A stretch of 10,495 nt of DNA from contig JBGPIK010000232.1 in assembly GCA_041484845.1 (NCBI GenBank), forward strand, positions 1 to 10,495, given 5' to 3'. This document shows positions 5,887-10,495 of the stretch, piece by piece (the stretch's first letter is position 1; each line of letters starts with the position of its first letter). Origin of the DNA: JBGPIK01 sp041484845 (GTDB lineage: Bacteria; Desulfobacterota; Binatia; UBA9968). Position numbers and translations under genes: made by a program. The notes below the pieces were generated by a model. That model did not search any database. It was given only the letters and a program-made list of their open reading frames with translations, and had not been told where the DNA came from.

Positions 5887-6039
5887 TCACGTCAGTTCAA
5901 GGCGATTCACCAAACGTAGTGGATAAAATACGGTGGAAGTCAGGGACTTACCCTCAATCGGACAGGTCTCGCTAAGAGCTAAAAGCGGACGTGATCCCCT
6001 TTTCTCGATTTTGATTGTCACTGTTTCCGTCGTCGCCAT
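5887..6039 (-). CDS. Small hypothetical frame, possible start of a second integron cassette gene
   Basis: 50 residues (MATTETVTIKIEKRG at the N-terminus), not recognised. The ATG at 6039 lies just after the attC-like site, where a cassette gene would begin, with a weak AGGA about 9-10 nt upstream. The first half reads like a protein N-terminus, while the end (VFYPLRLVNRLELT) may be out of frame. The remaining bases up to the insertion sequence (5822-5886) hold nothing recognisable. It may be a fragment left after deletion or insertion. Confidence 0.3.
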   Translation of the reverse strand: MATTETVTIKIEKRGSRPLLALSETCPIEGKSLTSTVFYPLRLVNRLELT

Positions 6040-6070
6040 GTCTGCCGTTCCTGTTTTTGTTTTTCGCTAA

Positions 6071-6128
6071 GCCCAACGCTCAGGATGAGCGACGTGTTCT
6101 CCGCGTTTGCCCCATTCTTTTGTTAGGC
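6071..6128 (-). other. attC-like integron recombination site
   Basis: Read on the minus strand, the 58-bp stretch begins GCCTAAC (matches RYYYAAC) and ends GAGC-GTTGGGC (GTTGGGC matches GTTRRRY). The two 7-mers pair with one T-G wobble. The opening TAACAAAA and the closing GAGCGTTGGGC resemble many chromosomal-integron attC sites. It sits at the 3' end of the DUF4160/DUF2442 pair, as attC does in a cassette, and a decayed integron integrase lies nearby. Internal L-box pairing is imperfect by eye. Confidence 0.62.
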
Positions 6129-6430
6129 GGTTCCCGATGCCTTTGATTCTGAACGCTCCAGAAGCGACCAAGGCTTTGCGGACGATGCGCTGGCACGCCG
6201 TGAAGCATACCTTCCACGCTGATGTCTTCATCGACATCCGGCCAGTGCACCCCTTGCCCGTCACCGATAAGTTCAAAGTGTCTCCGCTGCGTAGGAGTCG
6301 CTTCCGACAACCGCCAGGACCAGACTAGCGGTACACTGATGATACGACCGTCTACCAGATACGCGATGATGGTGTCAGATGTAACCTTAACGTTTCGAAT
6401 CCGCGGCTCCGTGCTAGCCACAATGCTCAT
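6080..6430 (-). CDS. DUF2442 protein, probable antitoxin partner
   Basis: 116 residues. ATG at 6430 with GGAGG (6437-6441) 6 nt upstream, inside the preceding gene. The DUF2442 signature is clear: DGRIISVPLVWSWRLSEATP, then QRRHFELIGDGQGVHWPDVD, then EDISVEGMLHGVPA. Family members are usually 80-90 residues. The last 25 or so residues here (PPNKRMGQTRRTRRSS) are translated from the attC-like site, so they are probably not part of the ancestral protein. It overlaps the DUF4160 gene by 17 nt. DUF4160-DUF2442 pairs are commonly viewed as candidate type II toxin-antitoxin systems; that role is inferred from pairing. No DNA-binding domain is evident. Confidence 0.85.
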   Translation of the reverse strand: MSIVASTEPRIRNVKVTSDTIIAYLVDGRIISVPLVWSWRLSEATPTQRRHFELIGDGQGVHWPDVDEDISVEGMLHGVPAHRPQSLGRFWSVQNQRHREPPNKRMGQTRRTRRSS

Positions 6431-6650
6431 GCCATGCCTCCATAATGTTATCGTAGTAAACTTCGACCAACCGCCGAATCACATTCAGTTCCCTGGCAGT
6501 AAAGCCGTGGTTTGCTGCAAGCTGGATGGGTTCGAGCCAGAATTTACACGTCTGCTTTTCTCGCCGGACGTGGACATGAATCGGCTCGTTGCAGTCAAAG
6601 CTATAAAAGAAGAACCAATACGGTCCGGGGATGTCTTTGATTCTTGGCAT
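6414..6650 (-). CDS. DUF4160 protein, probable toxin partner
   Basis: 78 residues, full length for the family. Start ATG at 6650; only a distant AGGA (about 14 nt up) could serve as ribosome site. The signature is complete: MPRIKDIPGPYWFFFYSFDC, then NEPIHVHVRREKQTCKFWLE, then a C-terminal AWHEH. The His-rich EPIHVHV and AWHEH motifs are family hallmarks with no established chemistry. Its 3' end overlaps the DUF2442 start by 17 nt, giving coupled translation. The pair lies between an integron integrase remnant and an attC-like site, so it reads as a captured cassette; small toxin-antitoxin pairs are frequent in such cassettes. Confidence 0.87.
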   Translation of the reverse strand: MPRIKDIPGPYWFFFYSFDCNEPIHVHVRREKQTCKFWLEPIQLAANHGFTARELNVIRRLVEVYYDNIMEAWHEHCG

Positions 6651-6719
6651 TCAATGGCGCCGTGTTTCCTATTAACCCTGCCGCCAAGTTTACGCCACCT
6701 GCAATGTCAACTTCAAGCC

Positions 6720-6726
6720 ACCTAAC
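6720..6726 (-). other. Possible upstream cassette junction (GTTAGGT)
   Basis: On the minus strand GTTAGGT matches the GTTRRRY recombination core and lies 69 nt before the DUF4160 start. If real, it marks the boundary with the integrase side and defines a cassette of about 650 bp (6077-6725). A 7-base degenerate match is weak evidence alone. The flanking 6727-6856 shows no gene and could hold a decayed attI. Confidence 0.3.
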
Positions 6727-6856
6727 CCGTGAGCATACAGAACTGCAAATGACGGTTTTTGAAATTCATCGAGCGAGCGGATTGTCCTCGGTTTTCAACC
6801 TCGCGTTAAGCTTTTCCAGAAACCACTGATGCCCTCATATACCGGTTTGCGAACTC

Positions 6857-7327
6857 TTAATATACCCGACCAGGACAAGGAACAAGTGTCAATCCGTCGA
6901 CAGGACTTCGGACTCCGCTTCCACCTCTGTTCAAGACAAAGGTGTAGATCATCGCAGTGCTCATGTCCCGGTCGCCAAACAGCTACTGGACCTTTTGTAT
7001 ATCATACCCGTCTTCAAGAGAATGCGTAGCAAAGGAGCGCCGAAACTTGTTGTCAACCGATCTTCAGCTCGCCATTTCCGCGGGATGGTGCGTGTTATGG
7101 AAAAAGGTGAATCGTTTGATCCACGTTACGTAAGCTGGTTCAGTATGCGGGCTGAAGTGTAGCGTGCGGATCGCTAAATGGAGCTGATCGAGGAGACGGA
7201 GGTTGGCCGCGCCGGCTCTCGCAGGCATCGGCGCGGCAGGTGAACGGCTATGGCGTTGAGTATAATCGCGCTGAACGAGACCCTTATCATTGGGATCTCC
7301 CATAGCCGAGCTCGCCGGTGCATCCAC
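6857..7327 (-). pseudogene. intI: Decayed integron integrase (IntI-type tyrosine recombinase)
   Basis: Two pieces of IntI in one frame, 157 codons in total against about 320-340 in intact enzymes. The N-terminal piece (codons 44-87) reads LRLLDQLHLAIRTLHFSPHT, EPAYVTWIKRFTFFHNTHHP, AEM, the SAM-like arm-binding domain of IntI. After a TGA (7064-7066) the frame resumes with KFRRSFATHSLEDGYDIQKV and, after a TAG (6983-6985), LFGDRDMSTAMIYTFVLNRG and GSGVRSPVDGL. That is the C-terminal catalytic end with the nucleophile Tyr in MIYT. The middle of the gene, with the first catalytic Arg and the integron-specific region, is deleted. The second-box His (usual LLGH) is Asp. It encodes no working enzyme. 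The cassette lies at its 3' side and is read in the same direction, unlike the usual divergent layout. Confidence 0.88.
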
Positions 7328-7414
7328 CCTGTAGTCTGGCCAGGTTTTATTCCTCGACAGCTATCGAGTCAATAACAGAGAAAGTTATGCAACAACTTAA
7401 AATGGGCAACGTCG

Positions 7415-7548
7415 AGCAGCCTGCTGAAAACCTCTCCGTTCACCCTTCGAGAGCCTCAGGGCGAACGGAGGAAAAATTGAAATCATTGAAATTGTCCGGT
7501 CGCGCTGCGGCACTCGAAGCACGTGAACCATCTTTTCAGCACCCTGCT
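7415..7548. repeat. Palindromic dispersed repeat, MITE-like
   Basis: The ends AGCAGCCTGCTGAAAA (7415-7430) and TTTTCAGCACCCTGCT (7533-7548) are inverted repeats matching at 14 of 16 positions. Inside, CCGTTC-A-CCCT (7436-7446) and AGGG-C-GAACGG (7458-7468) form a second hairpin. I recognise this kind of sequence from many environmental proteobacterial genomes. It lies in the 317-bp gap between the integrase remnant and the binding-protein gene; the rest of that gap shows only the ribosome site. Confidence 0.65.
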
Positions 7549-7633
7549 TGTGGCATTATAGGCTTGCGCGGAGAGATCGTTTTCAGAGGAAGCTCTTCTG
7601 TGGTAGTGTACCGCCCGACAAATATCAAACATC

Positions 7634-7638
7634 AGGTG
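7634..7638 (+). promoter_or_regulatory. Ribosome binding site of the substrate-binding protein gene
   Basis: AGGTG lies 6 nt before the ATG at 7645 and, with the signal peptide that follows, fixes that start over in-frame ATGs up to 327 nt upstream that lie in repeat sequence. Confidence 0.65.
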
Positions 7639-7644
7639 ACGATT

Positions 7645-8652
7645 ATGAATACCAGAGTTGGATGTCTCGCAATCATTCTTGCGCTGTTCGTGAGCGCAAC
7701 GTTAGCTTCGGCGCAGCCCATATCTGTTAAGCTCAGCTATAGCGCGCCGAGCGGTTCGAACTCTCCGGCGTGGATGGCTAAAGAGCTTGGTCTTTTCGAG
7801 CGCCAGGGCCTTCAAGTGAGCATGATTTACATCGGCGGTGGAACCCGTCCTGTCTCGGTCGTGCTCGCAGGCGAAACCGATTTTACCATTGTGACCGGCC
7901 CTCCTTCTGTCCTGGCAAGGCTTAGCGGAGGCGACACGGTTATCCTCGCTACCTTCATCAACGGTCTTACCGTATCGATTGTTGCGCGCCCGGAAATCAC
8001 GAAGCCCAGTGACCTCAAAGGAAAAAGCATGGCGGTCAGCCGCTTCGGAGTGATTGGCGACTTTGCCACACGAATTGCCCTTAGGCGGTGGGGCCTGACG
8101 CCGTTTAAAGATGTGAGCATCATTCAAATGGGCGGGCTCCCCGAAGCTTTTGCCGCTCTGAAGGCCGGCGCGGTGCAGGCCGCTGCATTCACGCCGCCGT
8201 TATCCACGGATGCGAAACGGCAGGGGATGGTTGAGCTTCTGGATCTTAGCGGCAGTGGCATAGAGTTCGCCAACACCGGTTTGGTTACCACGGCGCGCTA
8301 TGCGAGCCAGCATCCGGAGGCCACCCGCCGTGTTGTGCGCGCCATTGTCGAGGGGATTTGGGCCTTCAAGGCTAATCGCGAGGCTTCAATCCGCGCGATC
8401 CAGAAGTATACGCGGGTGGCGGACCGCGGCGTGCTGGAAGAGACGTACGGAATTTTTCGCAAGGATCTGAGGACCGTCCCCCGGACGACCGACGGCGCCA
8501 TCCGTCGAGTCTTGGAAGGCTTTGTTGATGATGATCCGCGGGCACGCACCGCGAAGCCTGGGGATTTCTACAATGCGCGCTTTATCGACGAGCTGGAGCA
8601 ATCAGGATTTACCAAAGAGCTGGCCAGTCGTTATCCCGACGCCGTTCGCTGA
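7645..8652 (+). CDS. ABC-type substrate-binding protein, NMT1/SsuA/TauA-like
   Basis: 335 residues from the ATG at 7645; sequence upstream in the same frame is repeat and is excluded. A signal peptide (MNTRVGCLAIILALFVSATL then ASAQ) directs it to the periplasm. The mature part follows the NMT1/THI5-like fold: SPAWMAKELGLFERQGLQVS, YIGGGTRPVSVVLAGETDFT, then KPSDLKGKSMAVSRFGVIGD, LRRWGLTPFKDVS and EAFAALKAGAVQAAAFTPP. Such proteins hand small organic ligands (nitrate, sulfonates, pyrimidine precursors and others) to an ABC importer. No permease or ATPase gene is adjacent, so it may be an orphan with a partner elsewhere. Large sets of paralogues of this kind are typical of some soil Proteobacteria and Rokubacteria-like genomes. 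The ligand cannot be named. Confidence 0.88.
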   Translation: MNTRVGCLAIILALFVSATLASAQPISVKLSYSAPSGSNSPAWMAKELGLFERQGLQVSMIYIGGGTRPVSVVLAGETDFTIVTGPPSVLARLSGGDTVILATFINGLTVSIVARPEITKPSDLKGKSMAVSRFGVIGDFATRIALRRWGLTPFKDVSIIQMGGLPEAFAALKAGAVQAAAFTPPLSTDAKRQGMVELLDLSGSGIEFANTGLVTTARYASQHPEATRRVVRAIVEGIWAFKANREASIRAIQKYTRVADRGVLEETYGIFRKDLRTVPRTTDGAIRRVLEGFVDDDPRARTAKPGDFYNARFIDELEQSGFTKELASRYPDAVR

Positions 8653-8668
8653 ATTCACAGCCTATGAT

Positions 8669-8808
8669 TCACCGCGGAGGCACTGAGTTCGCAGAGTTCG
8701 CAGTATTTTTTAATCAAAATCTCTTCACTCCGCGTTCTCCGCGTCTCCGTGGTAAAATTTCTTTTTCTTTTTTGATTGCGGCTCTGCCGCGCTAGGTTTC
8801 GGCGGTGA
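8669..8808. repeat. Dispersed palindromic repeat, copy 2, between converging genes
   Basis: TCACCGC (8669-8675) and GCGGTGA (8802-8808) are the outer inverted ends. Inside are GTTCGCAGAGTTCGCAG, CTCCGCGTCTCCGTGG, the pyrimidine tract TTTCTTTTTCTTTTTT, and TTGCGGCTCTGCCGCGCT (8776-8793). The last is identical to copy 1 at 2068-2085, in the same orientation. It fills the gap between the binding-protein gene (+) and recQ (-). Confidence 0.85.
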
Positions 8809-8831
8809 TTAGACTTTGACCGGAGACCTTT

Positions 8832-10495
8832 CTACTTGCGTTTGCGTTCTCCGTAGGGCCGGCTGCCGATGTCCGCATCCAGCGGCAACCTGTTGACGCG
8901 GCAGTAGCTACTGATTTCTTCGAGGAAACGATCTCCGAGGTCGGCGAGCTTGCGTTCGCCGATACCGCGCACGTTGAGAAATGCGTCGCGTGATCCGGGT
9001 CTGAGTCGCGCCATATCGCGCAGTGTCGCGTCATTGAATAGTACATAGGCGGGCACGCCGCGTTCATCGGCGAGCTCCCGCCGCAAGGCGCGAAGCGCTT
9101 CAAATAGTCCGCGATCGACATCCTCCCACGATTTTTCATCGAAGCGGCTCTTCTTGACCTTCGCCTTTGGCTGCAACAGGCGCACGCTGCGAGTCCCGCG
9201 CAAAACGTCGCGGGAAGAATCAGTTAGCCTAAGAACCGGGCGCTCTTCGGCGCTACGCTCGAGCAAGCCCTCATCGATGAGCTGGTAGAGCATGTTGGTG
9301 AGAGTCTTGCGTTGGGTGCCTTTCATCAAGCCATACGTGCTCAACTGCTCATGGCGCCAACGTCGTACGCGTTCAGTGGTCGCGCCCAAGAGCACGTCCA
9401 CGATGTGCTCCACTCCAAAGCTCTCGCCTACACGCGCCACGCACGAGAGGATTTTCTGCGCGGTGACCGTCGCGTCCGCCAGGCCTTCGACTTCATTGAG
9501 ACACACATCGCACGCCTCGCAGTTCGGCCTGGTATAGGGTTGTCCAAAATATTCCGACAGTTTGCGGTGACGGCAATGAACGCCGCTGCACAGGCGGCGC
9601 ATGTGGTAGAGCAGTTCCCGCGACGCGGCGAAACTTTCCGTGGTCGCATCCGTTCCGGCAGCGCTTTTTTCGATGAGCGATTCCCAGCGGAGGGCATCCG
9701 CGGCCGAGTACAAGAGAACACACTCGGCTTCCAACCCATCACGCCCGGCGCGGCCGGTCTCTTGCTGGTAGTGCTCGATCGATTTCGGCATCGCGGCATG
9801 GATGACGCAGCGCACGTCACTGCGGTCGATCCCCATGCCGAACGCGACTGTTGCCGCCACCACGTCAACCGCTTCCGCTGCGAAAGCGTCTTGGGTGCGC
9901 CGGCGTTCGTCGGCTTCCATGCCGGCGTGATAAAACGCGGAGCGCAGCCGATTCCTTTGTAAGAAGGCCGCCATGGATTCCGTGTCCCTGCGAGTGATGC
10001 AATAGACGATGGCGGCCTCGCGGCGGTGCCGTTGCAAAATCTCAAGTACCTGCGTCTGTGCATCGACGCGGGGGACGATGCGGTAGACAAGATTGGGACG
10101 ATCGAACGCGCCAACGAGCAGCGCCGGATTCTTTAGACGCAGTTGCTCGGCGATGTCAGCGCGCACGCGCTCCGTCGCGGTTGCCGTGTAGGCGTGCACG
10201 CTGGCCTGCGGGAAGCGCGCCTTGAGCTCGGCTAGCTGTCGATATTCCGGCCGGAAGTCGTGGCCCCAGTGGCTGATGCAGTGCGCCTCGTCGATGGCGA
10301 ACGCTTGCACCTTCAGGCGTTCGATGAGCTGCATAAACCGCGGGGTGAGCAGCCGTTCCGGGGCGACAAACACCAGCCGGAATTTGCCGGCGGCGATTTC
10401 GCTCTCCGTGTCGCGCCGCGCGGCGCTCGACATCCCGCTATACAGTGCCGCGGCCGGATAGCCGCTTTCACGCAGGCCGTCGACTTGGTCCTTCA
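8832..10495 (-). CDS. recQ: ATP-dependent DNA helicase RecQ (5'-partial)
   Basis: The frame runs off the right edge, so the N-terminal Walker A region is missing; 553 residues are visible. They begin with KDQVDGLRESGYPAAALYSG (motif Ia), followed by FVAPERLL, the DEAH box in FAIDEAHCISHWGHDFRPEY, AYTATAT (motif III), IVYCITRRDTE (motif IV) and YQQETGRAGRDG (motif VI). A RecQ-Ct zinc-binding segment carries the four cysteines in LCSGVHC...CEACDVC, then a winged-helix region and a C-terminal HRDC domain (VPAYVLFNDATLRDMARLRP, then VRGIGERKLADLGDRF). RecQ unwinds DNA 3'-to-5' and acts in recombination and fork repair in the cytosol. All visible motifs are intact. An internal ATG at 10433 is not the start, because conserved motif Ia lies upstream of it. 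It converges on the binding-protein gene across repeat copy 2. Confidence 0.95.
   Translation of the reverse strand, partial: KDQVDGLRESGYPAAALYSGMSSAARRDTESEIAAGKFRLVFVAPERLLTPRFMQLIERLKVQAFAIDEAHCISHWGHDFRPEYRQLAELKARFPQASVHAYTATATERVRADIAEQLRLKNPALLVGAFDRPNLVYRIVPRVDAQTQVLEILQRHRREAAIVYCITRRDTESMAAFLQRNRLRSAFYHAGMEADERRRTQDAFAAEAVDVVAATVAFGMGIDRSDVRCVIHAAMPKSIEHYQQETGRAGRDGLEAECVLLYSAADALRWESLIEKSAAGTDATTESFAASRELLYHMRRLCSGVHCRHRKLSEYFGQPYTRPNCEACDVCLNEVEGLADATVTAQKILSCVARVGESFGVEHIVDVLLGATTERVRRWRHEQLSTYGLMKGTQRKTLTNMLYQLIDEGLLERSAEERPVLRLTDSSRDVLRGTRSVRLLQPKAKVKKSRFDEKSWEDVDRGLFEALRALRRELADERGVPAYVLFNDATLRDMARLRPGSRDAFLNVRGIGERKLADLGDRFLEEISSYCRVNRLPLDADIGSRPYGERKRK

Noticed and set aside
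5331..5975. 214-residue plus-strand open frame opposite the transposase
   Set aside because: It is antisense to a clear, intact transposase; its length follows from the codon pattern of that gene.
6720..6811. A second attC site with GCTTAAC at 6805-6811 as partner of GTTAGGT
   Set aside because: The two 7-mers pair at only 5 of 7 positions and no inner pairing is evident. Only the GTTAGGT junction is kept, at low confidence.
7064..7066. TGA in the integrase frame as another selenocysteine codon
   Set aside because: The gene also has a TAG and a large internal deletion, and the TGA does not match a catalytic Cys. It is simple decay.
7318..7644. N-terminal extension of the substrate-binding protein
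   Set aside because: It lies in repeat sequence and would bury the signal peptide; the ATG at 7645 has a ribosome site.
9312..9962. 216-residue plus-strand open frame opposite recQ
   Set aside because: Antisense to conserved RecQ motifs; no domain recognised.
1..10495. CRISPR arrays, tRNA or rRNA genes
   Set aside because: No regularly spaced short repeats and no recognisable tRNA or rRNA sequence were seen on either strand.

Overview
The window looks like an accessory, repeat-rich stretch of a GC-rich, free-living environmental bacterium. The gene types (a stand-alone NMT1/TauT-type binding protein, paired type II toxin-antitoxin genes, palindromic dispersed repeats, a sedentary-type integron remnant) fit soil or sediment Proteobacteria/Desulfobacterota or Rokubacteria/Binatia-like lineages. 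This taxonomic guess is inference; nothing here fixes the taxon.

Layout. 1-1785 (+): a secreted YVTN-type beta-propeller protein (5' end outside the window), then a secreted DUF305 protein. 1786-2131: intergenic, filled mostly by a dispersed palindromic repeat. 2132-3401 (-): a two-gene unit, an isochorismatase-fold protein followed by a MerB-like organomercurial lyase. 3515-4094 (-): a HigB/HigA toxin-antitoxin pair with a clear promoter and operator. 4187-4267: a REP-like inverted repeat. About 4292-5821 (-): an IS1634-type insertion sequence with an intact transposase. 5887-7327 (-): an integron remnant, with a decayed integrase gene, a DUF4160/DUF2442 gene pair, an attC-like site and the start of a possible second cassette. 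7415-7548: a second palindromic repeat family. 7645-8652 (+): an ABC-type substrate-binding protein. 8669-8808: a second copy of the first repeat. 8832 to the right edge (-): RecQ helicase, 5' end outside the window.

Main result. The MerB-like reading frame (2794 down to 2132) is open for 220 codons except for two in-frame TGA codons, 91 and 156. These fall where MerB has its two mercury-handling cysteines (Cys96 and Cys159 of the R831b enzyme; spacing 63 there, 65 here). Each TGA is followed by a 7-bp hairpin whose loop begins with G 18 or 19 nt downstream, the geometry of a bacterial SECIS element. The second has a perfect stem and a GGUC loop. TGA is an ordinary stop for other genes here. 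The simplest reading is an organomercurial lyase-like enzyme that uses two selenocysteines, which routine gene calling would split into two fragments.

The integron remnant explains why a toxin-antitoxin-like pair ends inside an attC-like site. The two copies of the 'CACCGC...GCGGTGA' repeat both lie between converging genes, so they may act as two-way terminators.
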